DNA of 64,000 nucleotides. Source: Sycon ciliatum (lineage: Eukaryota; Porifera; Calcarea; Leucosolenida; Sycettidae). The stretch is taken from contig NC_088643.1 in NCBI RefSeq assembly GCF_964019385.1, positions 19,659,745 to 19,723,744 of the forward strand, given 5' to 3'. The notes beneath the pieces are model-generated. The model was not told where the DNA came from. It worked only from the letters and a program-made list of their open reading frames with translations, and made no database searches. Shown here one piece after another: positions 24,371 through 33,772 of this stretch. Position numbers and translations under genes: made by a program. The stretch's first letter is position 1. Each line of letters starts with the position of its first letter.

Positions 24371-25954
24371 ATGGACTATCCTCTCAGCAGTGCCGATATC
24401 AAAGGAAGATTGAATGGTGTCGGAGGGTTCGTGGGCTGTACGAGTTACGACCTCTTGCCACCCTTGAACAATGGAGACTTTTGTATCGTCAACACCGACA
24501 ACGTTCTACCGGTGTACGATGCAACGGAAGGCGGACATCATTGGTTGACCGTGTGTCGCGAGCAAAACGTGATCTTGGTTTTCGACAGTTTCGGACGCAG
24601 TCTATACACTATGGAGCAAGATTACACTGAACCTGCACTGTGCGATTTCTTTAAAGAAGCCTACGCAGACTGTAAGATCATCACCAACACCCAAGCCGTT
24701 CAAGACAGAAGCACAGCAGTATGTGGATGGTATGCCATATTGATGGGAAAGCTATTTTCCAAATATGGTCTGGATGAAGCACTTCGAATTTTCCGAAGAG
24801 TCTTTGATGATGACGAAAAGCTGGAAAACGATAAACTGGTTCTCAGTTTAGGTGTCTTGCAAGGCGGTGGTGGAGTCTTGTGGGACACCAAAGTGCAAAG
24901 GGCAATTCATGATGGAAGACCGAAGAAGAAGAAGAAGAAGAAGAAGAAGAAGAAGAAGAAGAAGAAGAAGAAGAAGAAGAAGAAGAAGAAGAAGAAGAAG
25001 AAGAAGAAGAAGAAGAAGATACAACCCGCACAGTTCCATACGAAACTGGCTAACGAATTGCACAAGCCCAGACGAGTGCATTTCAAAAGACGCAAGGTGA
25101 AGAGCAGAGCAATTGACCATATATGGAGTGCAGATCTCGTGGATATGCAACGGTTTGCCCGAAGCAATAAGAACATCAAATTCCTGCTAACAGTCATCGA
25201 CTTATACAGCCGCTATGCCTGGGCAATGCCTTTGAAATCGAAGACGGGTATCGCCGTGAGAGATGCGTTCGATGAGATTGTCAGTACATCCGGAAGAACA
25301 CCGTTAAAACTCTGGGTAGACGAAGGCAAGGAATTCTACAATGCCCCCATGAAACGATGGTTATCACAACACAACGTCATCATGTACAGCACCCATAACG
25401 AGGGTAAAGCGGTGGTGGTCGAGCGCTTCAATAGAACGTTGAAGTCAAGAATGTGGCGTCACTTTACAGAGAAATCCACGAACACGTACCTCAACGTCCT
25501 ACCTCAACTACTAGACCGCTACAACCAGTCAAAGCATAGAAGCATTGGGATGACACCTACCGAAGCATCGAACGGTAGAATACCAAAAGATGCAGATCAA
25601 CAAGACCCCCTGCAGTCAAAACCCAAGTTCAAAGTGGATGATGAGGTGCGCTTAACCGTATCTAAGCGTCATTTCGAGAAGGGCTACACTGCAAACTGGA
25701 CGGAGGAAGTATTCAGGGTGGATGACATCCTACCAACATCACCACACACCTACCGGATTCGTGATCTGATGGGAGAACACATCATCGGATCGTTTTACGA
25801 AGCAGAACTGCAACACGCCAGAGAGACCGGTTTGAGATTCGATAAGGTGTTGAAATACAACAAGGATCAACGTCTTGTGCAATGGAAAGGCTACACGGAT
25901 AATAAATTCAATACCTGGCTCACAAAGAAGAATGTGAACAGTCTTAGATCATGA
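24371..25954 (+). CDS. Polinton adenain-like protease fused to DDE integrase
   Basis: 527 codons. Residues 1-180 are a cysteine protease of the adenovirus-protease type found in Polintons: His57 in GGHHW, Asp72 in VFDSFG, Gln111 and Cys118 in VCGWY, in the family's order and spacing. Residues 185-216 are 32 lysines encoded by (AAG)32. Residues from about 220 form a retroviral-type integrase: a basic N-terminal part, then the catalytic triad Asp255 (SADLVD), Asp317 (WVDEGKEF) and Glu351 (VERFNR), and a C-terminal chromodomain-like module (about 440-520; LVQWKGY). The two are normally separate Polinton genes. Here one frame runs through both, with no stop between them. The integrase would cut and join element ends. 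The protease would process capsid proteins. Either the fusion is real or a lost segment and in-frame microsatellite created it. The catalytic residues look intact. Confidence 0.9.
   Translation: MDYPLSSADIKGRLNGVGGFVGCTSYDLLPPLNNGDFCIVNTDNVLPVYDATEGGHHWLTVCREQNVILVFDSFGRSLYTMEQDYTEPALCDFFKEAYADCKIITNTQAVQDRSTAVCGWYAILMGKLFSKYGLDEALRIFRRVFDDDEKLENDKLVLSLGVLQGGGGVLWDTKVQRAIHDGRPKKKKKKKKKKKKKKKKKKKKKKKKKKKKKKKKIQPAQFHTKLANELHKPRRVHFKRRKVKSRAIDHIWSADLVDMQRFARSNKNIKFLLTVIDLYSRYAWAMPLKSKTGIAVRDAFDEIVSTSGRTPLKLWVDEGKEFYNAPMKRWLSQHNVIMYSTHNEGKAVVVERFNRTLKSRMWRHFTEKSTNTYLNVLPQLLDRYNQSKHRSIGMTPTEASNGRIPKDADQQDPLQSKPKFKVDDEVRLTVSKRHFEKGYTANWTEEVFRVDDILPTSPHTYRIRDLMGEHIIGSFYEAELQHARETGLRFDKVLKYNKDQRLVQWKGYTDNKFNTWLTKKNVNSLRS
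24923..25018 (+). repeat. (AAG)32 trinucleotide repeat, in frame, 32 Lys
   Basis: A pure AAG tract between the protease and integrase halves. In-frame expansion adds only lysines, so it does not break the ORF. Such length is prone to slippage. Confidence 0.97.
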
Positions 25955-26197
25955 TTCACAATGTCATTCATATGAAATAATAAAAAATAAAATAAATGAA
26001 ACGAGTGCTCTGTACGCGGGTTGACTTGCATCATGATCCTGCATGGGTAGTGATTGTTGGCGACTGTCCATCTGTTGGATGTCATGCTGATCCCACCACC
26101 ACCACCACCCACCCTTCTTTCCATGCTCGATGACATTGTCGATAGGTCGCTGATGTCTCATCCAGCGAGACCTTGGTGAGCTTCGGTCCCAGTATAT
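25955..26197. other. Integrase 3' flank before the right TIR
   Basis: AATAAA words at about 25978-25995 follow the integrase stop and could serve as its polyadenylation signal. A (CCA)n run lies at 26094-26110. No gene. Confidence 0.5.
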
Positions 26198-26245
26198 CTA
26201 GTCAATTTGAGCCTTCCCTCTTATGCCTAGTCGTCCGTGGTGGTT

Positions 26246-26443
26246 TGGTACAGTTGGTGCTTTCAGTACGAGAGGTTGCGGGTACGAATCCAGCTTTGTT
26301 ACATGATGCGTGTTTTTCCTTCTTTACGGTCCGGGTATAAATAGGCGATTTGAGCCTTGGGTCTTGTGTGTAGTCGTCCTGGTCGTTTGGTACAGTTCAT
26401 GCCTTCCGTACGAGAGGTTGCGGGTACGAACCCAGCTTTGTTA
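26246..26443 (+). other. Two tRNA-like A/B-box segments (right TIR)
   Basis: TGGTACAGTTGG (26246-26257) with GGTACGAATCC (26281-26291), and TGGTACAGTTCA (26398-26409) with GGTACGAACCC (26433-26443). The box order and spacing of about 35 nt fit a polymerase III internal promoter. The two segments are tandem relatives with flanking GAGAGGTTGCGG and CAGCTTTGTTACATGATG. They could be a tRNA-derived SINE captured in the TIR. Confidence 0.45.
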
Positions 26444-26896
26444 CATGATGCTTCTTTTCTTCAAAGCCTCAGACAGAAAGGCCCTCAATGATTGTTTCAA
26501 CTAATGCCTTATATGACCTGGCCAGGATACGCATGCCATATAAGGCATCTTCCACCCACTATGGAAGATGCCTTATTTAAAAACTACAGCATGTACACCT
26601 TCCCTATAAGGACACTTCACCCTACTATGGAATATGCCTTATAGGACCAAACCAGTGTACACCTTCCCTATATGGACACTTCACCCCACTATGGCACATG
26701 CCTTCTATGACCTCATCCGTATACACCTTCCCTATAAGGACACTTCACCCCTTTATGGCACATGCCTACTATGACCTCATCCGTGTACAACTTCCTCATA
26801 AGGACACTTCTCCCCACTATGGAAGATGCCTTATATGACCTGAACCACGTGCACCTTCCTTATAAGGACACTTCACCCCATATATAGACCAATCCC

Positions 26897-27190
26897 AAAG
26901 GTCAAAGGTCACATTCCTTATATGGACCAATCATCCGTATTTGGAAAGGTCAAAGGTCACAGCAAAGGTCAAAAGGTCACATGGAAAGGTCAAAGGTCAC
27001 AGCAAAGGTCAAATGTCATCTTCCATATATGGACTATTCATCCTTATAGGGAAAGGTCAAAGGTCACCACAAAGGTCAAATGACATCTTCCATATATGGA
27101 CTATTCAGCCTTATATGGCACCTCAAAGGTCAAAGGTCAACTCAAAGGTCAAAGGTCATCTGCCATATATGGACTATTCTTCCTTATTTG
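26897..27190. promoter_or_regulatory. Array of CArG-like boxes and DR1-like motifs (right TIR)
   Basis: AGGTCAAAGGTCA, the DR1 consensus, occurs about six times, the first at 26899-26911. CC(A/T)6GG boxes such as CCTTATATGG (26916-26925) and CCATATATGG alternate with it. This mirrors the left TIR array, so either orientation of the element places an array next to host DNA. Confidence 0.5.
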
Positions 27191-27246
27191 GCAGCCAGGG
27201 GTCAAAGGTGACTTTTGTCCCAGAACCCTCACCGCACTATACTACT

Positions 27247-27252
27247 TGTATT
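27247..27252. repeat. Polinton target-site duplication, right (TGTATT)
   Basis: Exact match to 14307-14312 directly outside the right TIR. Confidence 0.9.
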
Positions 27253-27284
27253 CGGTGCGTATGGTGTACCAGTTGCGGGACAAT

Positions 27285-27628
27285 AGAGAGGTTCCGCACT
27301 ACGTAAAGTTGAGCAACTTTACGTTAGTGGGCGGGGAAAACCCGTGAATTCGCGAGTTTGCACTCCACTTACGGAAAGTTGTCTACGTAGAGTACGTAGA
27401 TAGGGCTCTGATAACGTAGCTGGTCCGTAAGTGGATTGGGGTACAAATTTATGACTCTCTCCCCAGGTCGATCTGGTCGTACACTGCCGCGTTCGGAGTT
27501 GCCAAGGGCAGCTACGTGATTTGAAAACTCCGTATGGCGGAACGCAGATGCGCATGCAGTTTACGTAAGACTTTCCGTAGATCGACTACGTTTTTTACTA
27601 ACGTAATTACGTTATGCGGAACCTCTCT
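27285..27628. mobile_element. Foldback MITE with AGAGAGGTTCCGCA termini
   Basis: The left end is AGAGAGGTTCCGCACTACGT. The right end is its complement (TGCGGAACCTCTCT). AAT flanks both ends and may be a 3-bp target duplication. The interior has many ACGTA words. It shares its terminal theme (GAGGTTCYGC) with 28717-29062. No ORF. Confidence 0.65.
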
Positions 27629-28289
27629 AATGAAGATGGAATCATTATCATGATGTTACATGTACATCTACAGTGTATGTTTAAGTGTAAAGTAAATTTT
27701 ATTTTATTGCACATTTCTTCGACACAACTAATTACTTACTTCACATGTTCGCATTTCTCATAATCGATCCACCTGCACTCCGTATCAGTCGAGGAAAAAT
27801 TCTCGCAGATATACACTAGTCACCACAGCCATGTGATGACATTGGGATGGGCCCCAAGCACGATTGCACTCTCTAGTTACAATAAATTTGGCCAGATTAT
27901 CTGTGAAGACAAAATGCAATGCATAGCGGCAATCGATGGATGAAGAGAGAGTTTGTAAATACCTATCTTTCCACTTGTTCAGGAGCTTACCTTTTGGAGT
28001 TCACATCGTTTACACGATCTCTCATGCTGTCTTGCACCTTGGTTTTGTTGACCATGGATACGCCATCCCAGAAAACATTCTACAGGAGCTACTAATGCAG
28101 AGCGTTTTTCACGCTCGATCTCGGCGATCTACCTTGTCACGCCAATAAAATCCTCCGTGACACTGGCTACAGTCACAAGAGACGTCTCAATAAGGTAATG
28201 AGCACGACAACATCGTCGAGATCAAGGACAAAGAGAAAACAAAACACTCACTGAAAACAGCAAAGAAGAAACGAAGAAATGTACACGAT
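27629..28289. other. Unassigned stretch
   Basis: No recognisable gene. A 70-codon plus frame at 27936-28148 has no motif I know. Weak similarity to the sequence above repeat B copy 1 continues here. Confidence 0.45.
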
Positions 28290-28412
28290 TCCTATATGTT
28301 GCCATTGACAACTGGTTCGGTGGAGACGACGCTACTTTTGTTTGTCCCCAGTGGGATCGTTGTTATGCGTATCGAAGGAACTGTGACGTCATCACTTAAC
28401 AGCCCCATTCTA
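28290..28412 (+). repeat. Dispersed repeat B, copy 2 (possible relic exon)
   Basis: Inverted relative of 12472-12600, with the same peptide core DATFVCPQ after WFGGD on the plus strand. The two copies flank the Polinton in inverted orientation, at about 1.7 kb and 1.0 kb from its ends. Confidence 0.5.
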
Positions 28413-28534
28413 TACACATGCTCGTACATGATTATACATTGTACATGGCTGTACTTAGCCGCTGCACCGGGCCGCTGGCCCGCGACGTGAAGACGGCAAC
28501 GTCTGTAGGGCCTTCCCTATCAAAATAATAAATT

Positions 28535-28574
<40 letters not shown>
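28535..28574. repeat. (CTA)n microsatellite
   Basis: Thirteen trinucleotide units after AATAATAAATT. The configuration resembles the 3' tail of a retroposon, but no body was recognised upstream. Confidence 0.9.
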
Positions 28575-28716
28575 GTGATTCCATCCAGCCATGCTTCTAT
28601 TCGTGCATAACGTAATAATAACGTTATGGTCGTTCCGTTCCGGGCCGGGTTCGCCTATTTTCGTACAACTGGCGCCAGGCAAGTGGCTACTGCACGTGGA
28701 GAAACTGAAAGAATGG

Positions 28717-29062
28717 GGAGGTTCTGCTCTACGTTTTGGGAACGCGACGCAAAGAATCACTCGAACTTTCTTCGCGTTCCCGTAACGTAAAGAAATGCTG
28801 TTCTGCTCTACGTTTCACCTAGAGAAGTCACGTGGAATGTGTACTGGGAACTTCCCCTTCCATATTTGGCAGTTTTCTGCATGCAGTTGATCGATATACG
28901 CGATACCCAGCAAATCCGTACGCATTTTCTCTGCGTGTGCCAGGTAGAGAACCCCATCTCCGCGTAGAAATCTGGAGCCAAAACACGCGAAGCCGTAGAC
29001 TCTAACCCAGACACCTGCTCTCTACGTGATTTCTCTACGTTTCACGTATAGCAGAACCTCCC
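28717..29062. mobile_element. Foldback MITE with GGGAGGTTCTGC termini
   Basis: GGGAGGTTCTGCTCTACGT at the left and GCAGAACCTCCC at the right. TCTGCTCTACGTTT words also recur inside. Related by its ends to 27285-27628. No ORF. Confidence 0.6.
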
Positions 29063-29074
29063 TACTGTAGCCTC

Positions 29075-29135
29075 CTCAACACTACAACAGTATACTTATA
29101 CCGTAATTATAATCCTCCTGTTGAGGAGGCTGCAG
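29075..29135. repeat. Palindrome, arms 16 bp
   Basis: CTGTAGCCTCCTCAAC at the left and GTTGAGGAGGCTGCAG at the right. Confidence 0.75.
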
Positions 29136-29145
29136 TCTTTCAGTT

Positions 29146-29246
29146 ATGATTATCCTCTTTCTCGAGTGCTCCTGCTGTAGTATAGCTCTCCCCTAGCCCC
29201 TGTCGATAGGGGAGAGCTGGGAGCGCTCGAGCAAGAGGATAATCAT
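29146..29246. repeat. Nested palindrome
   Basis: The outer arms are ATGATTATCCTC and GAGGATAATCAT, with CTCGAG inside each. The inner arms are AGCTCTCCCCTA and TAGGGGAGAGCT. Two hairpins are nested in 100 bp. Confidence 0.8.
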
Positions 29247-29316
29247 GATAATCATACATGTTCATCGCTAAGTTGATGTTCATCACCGTGCCGTGAGTAC
29301 CGCTGAGTAGTATACA

Positions 29317-29391
29317 CCTCCCATGGCCTTGCCGCTGTCTTGCCATGGTGCGGGCCGCACCATGGCAAGACAGCGGCAAGGCCATGGGAGG
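29317..29391. repeat. Perfect 75-bp palindrome
   Basis: The arms are 37 bp with one central base (29354), starting CCTCCCATGGCCTTGCCG. The lack of any mismatch suggests recent origin or gene-conversion-like upkeep. Confidence 0.9.
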
Positions 29392-29619
29392 CGCCGGGGA
29401 TACTCCTTATCTACCCAATTGCAACATCTCTATCTTCTGTTTTTGGTGCGTGTGTTTGGCAGTGATGCCGAGACCCGTCAGGTCGGCAGGGCCCAATGCC
29501 CCACCATCACCATTATCACTGCTCCGTCTCGGTGCAGCCCCTGCTATGCATGCTCAGTAGTTGTCACGTCTATCCTACAAATTTAATTAAAATTGCAGTC
29601 AGTACCATTTATCAGTAAT

Positions 29620-32600
29620 TATTATTATTTGCTTGGATGGCGGGTTGAACTCCCGTCAGCTCTCCTTCTGGAGGGTATTTCTGTTCCTCGGACTATGTCT
29701 AAGCCAAGTTTTTTTGACAAATGAGTAGTGATAGCCTGAAGCCTGGGCTTGTTTTTCACCGGAGACATGAAAGAGCTGGAGCGCCGTCGTGCCGTGTTGG
29801 CACGTTCAACGTTCGTTCGCTGCGGACTAAAATCAAAAAACAACAGATTATTCAGGACTTTGATACCTACCGCCTGGACGTCCTCGGCCTGACTGAGACA
29901 TGGATGGAAGGCAACGGTATCGATGTGTTGGACAATGGCCACACATTGTATCGTTCTGGAGGCACTTCGTCCAGAGCTGGAGTAGGAATTCTCGTCAATA
30001 AAAATATTGTAAGAAATATCGATTCGTACCAATTCTATTCGAACCGAGTAGTTTCGCTGCGGATACTGCTAACTGGAAGTCGTAACAGTAGAGGGGTATC
30101 AATCATCTGCTGCTACGCTCCTACCCTACAACGTTCCACAGCTAACCCTGTTGAGGCTGATGAATTTTATTCTTTGCTGAGCAAAGCTGTTGGAAATGTT
30201 AATCGTCGTGACGTCTTGTGGGTACTGGGTGACATGAATGCCAAGGTAGGCAGTTCGCCAGCTGGCTCATCGAACCCAGTAGGAATGTACTCAAAACACA
30301 GAATGAGTAATGACAATGGAAGCCGTCTAATTGAATTTTGTGAGATACACCACCTGCTACTAGCTAACACAATGTTCAAGCACCGCATGCAGCATCGTGC
30401 AACGTGGTTTGCTGATGGCTTGTGTCATAACGATGGGAATCAAGTCAGGAACATGATAGATTTTATCATGGTACGGAAATCGGACGTGTCAATTGTCACT
30501 AACGCGCGGTCATACGGAGGCTTCATAACCCGATCGGATCATCATCCAGTAATCGCGGATGTTCGACTTTCTTTCAAGAAGTCGAACAATGCTCCAAAAG
30601 CCAACCACCGATGCTTTGTAACATATAACCCGCCTTCTGCCGACACGCAGAAACAATATCAACGTATTCTGTCTGAGTCACTACCCGTCGTAGCGTCACC
30701 ACCACCGTCATCGCAGGGAGAAATTGATACTCTATGGAACAGTTTTGTGTCGACTGTACATGGTGCCGCATGTACGTCTTTTGGTATTCAACCTCGGCGT
30801 GCTAAGCCAACTCGGAGCACAAATCCAACTATAAAACAATTATCCCAAGACCAAAAAGATCTCCACATACGCATCCATGCTGAGCCAGATCCTGCCAGAA
30901 GAAAAGTTCTAAAAGAAGAGCGCAACAGTATTCAGCACAAAATCAGAAAAATACTGAGGCAGGATGGAGACGACTTCTGGCAAAGGCAGGCAGAAGCTAC
31001 TGATGCTTTACGACCTGACCCACGCTCCTATTACAATGCAATCCGGAATCTGCGCCAAATGAAGTCGAACACCAACACTCCTCCTGTTCGGCTGGCAGAC
31101 GATGATGGCAATATCATGACAAGCATTCAATGGAATCTCGATACATTTAGTAAATACTTCCAGTCAATATTTCATCGCCCTGACCTACCCTGTGATTTCC
31201 GTGGCTCGCAAGATATCAATGATGAGGAATTGCCGTTTACCACCCAAGAAGTCACTTCAGCAATCAGTAAACAAAAAAAAGGAGGCGCCGTGGGACCCGA
31301 TGGAGTCAGTGCGGAAATGCTACGAGCTGCTAAGGACCTCCTTAGTCCTTGGCTAGCCTCTTTCTTCAATGCAATACAGAGTGTTGGTTATTGCCCTGAC
31401 GATATGCGCAGTGGATTGGTAGTACCTGTATACAAACCAGGCAAGCCACTCGGAAAACCGAAAAGTTATCGCCCCATCATGTTACTCTCTGTAGTGAGAA
31501 AGGTGCTGACGTCAGTTATTACTAAACGTAGCACGGATGACATCACCGTTTATGTCTCTGAAACCCAGGCTGGATTTCGTCCAGGTCGCTCAACCGCTGA
31601 TGGTGTATTTTACACAAGGTCGCTGTGTGAGCGGGCCTTGCTTGGCAACTGGACATATTCCGTCACCCTTCTAGATTTCTCTGGTGCTTTTGACACTATA
31701 ATTCGCACCACAGCACTTGACAGGTTAGAGGAGGCAGATATCAGCACAACAACCATCAAGTCTCTACTTTCCAACACGACAGCCAGGATCAAGCTGAGTG
31801 GCTCCCTGAGTCCCCCTTTCCCAACTAACATCGGAGTGGTCCAGGGAGACCCGATGTCCCCTATTATGTTCATAACATATGCAGAAGGCACAATGCGCAA
31901 GATCAGGGAAAGATGCACAATTCGCTCACCAATGCCTGCTCCAACAACGCAGTACGCTGACGATACTACTCTGCATAACCGAAATGACGATGAGGCGAAG
32001 GCTCTTGTTGCTGAGTGTGAACCTATATTTAACGAAGACAACCTCAAGCTCAATACACAGAAAACTGAATATGTTGATGTTACAAGAAACAGCAACGAAT
32101 GGAGATCAATCAAACTCCTGGGTTCTCTATTGGGCTCTGCAGAAGACGTGGACATGAGAATCTCAAAAGCAAACAGGGCGTTTGGTTCGATTTCTTGGAG
32201 ACGGCATTCCTTTCAATCCCGACTGTGTATGTTTAACTGCCTCATAATGCCGATCCTTCTATACAATTGCGGATTGTGGACTCTGTCCAAATTGCTGAAC
32301 GACAAACTGGACAAATGGCAACGGAGGAAGCTACGCGTACTGCTGCAGATTGTCTACCCGCAACGCATCACCAATAACAACTTATACACAGAAACAAAAC
32401 AATCTCCAGTTAGTGCCACATGTCGGCGACGCAGGCTGCTGTGGTTTGGCCATGTGGTGCGAGAGGGTCCGGAATCCGCCTCGTTCAAAGCACTGGAGCT
32501 ATCAATCAACACAAACGACATAAAAAAACCCCGTGGCCGTCCGCCATTGCGGTGGATAGATACGATTCGGCACGACCTGAAGGCAGCGGATCTCTCCGTG

Positions 32601-32735
32601 GAGAGCGCTCTCCAAGCTGCAGGAGATAGACTAACTTGGCTTGACACTGTTGACAGATGCGTCGACTCTGCTCCTGTCTAACAGGTTCAGGGAAGATGCG
32701 AGCTGTGTTTATTATTATATTATTATTATTTTTAC
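29620..32735 (+). mobile_element. Full-length non-LTR retrotransposon (LINE)
   Basis: A single ORF with apurinic-type endonuclease and reverse transcriptase, ending about 50 bp before a TTATTATTATT-rich 3' tail (32708-32733). Similar ATTATTATT sequence sits at the 5' edge (29620-29631), so the flanks may be a target duplication or a microsatellite target. Domain order, the short UTRs, the 3' microsatellite tail and the C-terminal FGHVVR...GRPPLRW motif fit RTE-like or related LINE clades. The clade is not certain. Confidence 0.85.
29721..32681 (+). CDS. LINE endonuclease/reverse transcriptase, intact
   Basis: 986 codons with no break. The endonuclease (about residues 25-275) shows GTFNVRSLR, LTETW, CCYAP, GDMNAKVG and SDHHPVIAD. 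The reverse transcriptase (about 535-790) shows SYRPIMLLSV, AGFRPGRST, LLDFSGAFDT, GVVQGDPMSP and the catalytic YADD at residues 745-748. The C-terminal part (about 900-970) has RRRLLWFGHVVR and KPRGRPPLRWIDTI, common to several LINE groups. The protein nicks target DNA and copies its own RNA there. All catalytic signatures are intact, so the copy may be active or very recent. The ATG at 29721 comes about 100 bp into the element, which is consistent with a short 5'UTR. Confidence 0.95.
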   Translation: MSSDSLKPGLVFHRRHERAGAPSCRVGTFNVRSLRTKIKKQQIIQDFDTYRLDVLGLTETWMEGNGIDVLDNGHTLYRSGGTSSRAGVGILVNKNIVRNIDSYQFYSNRVVSLRILLTGSRNSRGVSIICCYAPTLQRSTANPVEADEFYSLLSKAVGNVNRRDVLWVLGDMNAKVGSSPAGSSNPVGMYSKHRMSNDNGSRLIEFCEIHHLLLANTMFKHRMQHRATWFADGLCHNDGNQVRNMIDFIMVRKSDVSIVTNARSYGGFITRSDHHPVIADVRLSFKKSNNAPKANHRCFVTYNPPSADTQKQYQRILSESLPVVASPPPSSQGEIDTLWNSFVSTVHGAACTSFGIQPRRAKPTRSTNPTIKQLSQDQKDLHIRIHAEPDPARRKVLKEERNSIQHKIRKILRQDGDDFWQRQAEATDALRPDPRSYYNAIRNLRQMKSNTNTPPVRLADDDGNIMTSIQWNLDTFSKYFQSIFHRPDLPCDFRGSQDINDEELPFTTQEVTSAISKQKKGGAVGPDGVSAEMLRAAKDLLSPWLASFFNAIQSVGYCPDDMRSGLVVPVYKPGKPLGKPKSYRPIMLLSVVRKVLTSVITKRSTDDITVYVSETQAGFRPGRSTADGVFYTRSLCERALLGNWTYSVTLLDFSGAFDTIIRTTALDRLEEADISTTTIKSLLSNTTARIKLSGSLSPPFPTNIGVVQGDPMSPIMFITYAEGTMRKIRERCTIRSPMPAPTTQYADDTTLHNRNDDEAKALVAECEPIFNEDNLKLNTQKTEYVDVTRNSNEWRSIKLLGSLLGSAEDVDMRISKANRAFGSISWRRHSFQSRLCMFNCLIMPILLYNCGLWTLSKLLNDKLDKWQRRKLRVLLQIVYPQRITNNNLYTETKQSPVSATCRRRRLLWFGHVVREGPESASFKALELSINTNDIKKPRGRPPLRWIDTIRHDLKAADLSVESALQAAGDRLTWLDTVDRCVDSAPV

Positions 32736-32749
32736 GAGTTGGGTACCAC

Positions 32750-32774
32750 CAAGAGTACATAACATGTACTCTTG
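32750..32774. repeat. Micro-palindrome CAAGAGTACA family, copy 1
   Basis: A 25-bp palindrome (CAAGAGTACAT... to ...ATGTACTCTTG). GTACCAC flanks it on both sides, and this becomes an 8-bp GGTACCAC if the terminal G is counted. Relatives lie at 32882-32902, 36637-36670 and 38491-38509. Confidence 0.6.
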
Positions 32775-32881
32775 GTACCACATGTCCGGCCCATGTACAT
32801 GTACCAGTATGTGAATACTTTAATAAAAATAGCCAAAAAAATCCCTGGGAAACAGTCAGATCATGACATGTAAATTTGCAT

Positions 32882-32902
32882 CAAGAGTACAGATCTACTC
32901 TT
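32882..32902. repeat. Micro-palindrome CAAGAGTACA family, copy 2
   Basis: CAAGAGTACA then GATC then TACTCTT, with no clear target duplication. Confidence 0.5.
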
Positions 32903-33199
32903 ACATTTGTACTCGTGGCCATATGGCCCATATGGATCGATAGCAAGAAGCATGGTGTGACTTTTTTGGTGTCTGAGTGCGCACAGGCGCCCAGGAGTTC
33001 GCACATGCACAGCTTGTTGTGCAGATGGTGCACTGCACAGTGCACTGGAGCCGTGGAGGTTTGGGGGTTTCCTGGCTGCTTTGCGGTTAGCTAGCTGTGT
33101 GTTTCAGTTGCGTTTACAGCTCAACTTTGCAACACCCAAATAATTGGCGACTGCTAGCAGGCTGATGTAGGCGTATGTTGCGAAAACTAATGGAGGAAG

Positions 33200-33316
33200 T
33201 GTTGTGCTGAGTGGAGAGAAGTATTAGTTTGAGTGGCTGTTTTACTCAGGACGGTTTTGTCCTCGCCATTTTCGTCTCCGAAGCCCACTAGAAGTGGAAG
33301 CAGCGGCGAAATTCCG
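33200..33316 (+). promoter_or_regulatory. Probable 5'UTR exon and promoter of the C2H2 gene
   Basis: A moderately GC-rich block ends in CCG|GTGAGA, a strong donor at 33317. A pyrimidine-CACAG acceptor at 34091-34096 precedes the ATG at 34115. No ORF is needed in this exon. The start of transcription is not determinable. The intron holds the MITE at 33773-33855 and a poly(C)/(CA) tract. Confidence 0.35.
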
Positions 33317-33772
33317 GTGAGAACCATTCAACCATTGCAGTATTCTAAATATTTGAACTGTTGAATTGTTTGGTCATGCTGTTTTATCACATCTTCCTGG
33401 GCTTGTTCGTGGTGATGTGATAATTTCGCGCAGCAACGGCAATCATCAGAACAATCACTGTTGTAATGGTGATCTCGTGGCATTTTTGTAGTAGGCTCAA
33501 TATAGACACCTGTCTGATTACTGACCTCAAATGAATGAGCTGTGAGGTGCGTTCATTCAACGGGAGATCTCCTTAGGGTTCCGGCAATGCAATATGAGCA
33601 GACATGATTGCGTTTGCACTCCACGGTCTGCCCAACAACTCCGGTGTCTAATGAATACTGACGGCACGATTATGCATAAGCAAGCGTATGCTGAGTGTTG
33701 CTGAGCCACCTTTCTTTTCTTTGAGTTTGAATGCACGTACATGTACTGTATGATTGTATAACACCATACATG

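Larger units (their letters stand above)
26198..27246. repeat. Polinton right terminal inverted repeat
   Basis: Complement of the left TIR, ending ACCGCACTATACTACT at the element boundary. It holds the same modules in reverse order. The repeat units differ slightly in number between the two ends. Confidence 0.9.

Noticed and set aside
26246..26443. Functional tRNA genes in the TIR
   Set aside because: The boxes fit, but I could not pair acceptor and anticodon stems. tRNA-like or SINE-like is as far as the sequence goes.
29625..32155. Minus-strand ORFs antisense to the LINE
   Set aside because: Shadows of the LINE coding frame with no domain of their own.
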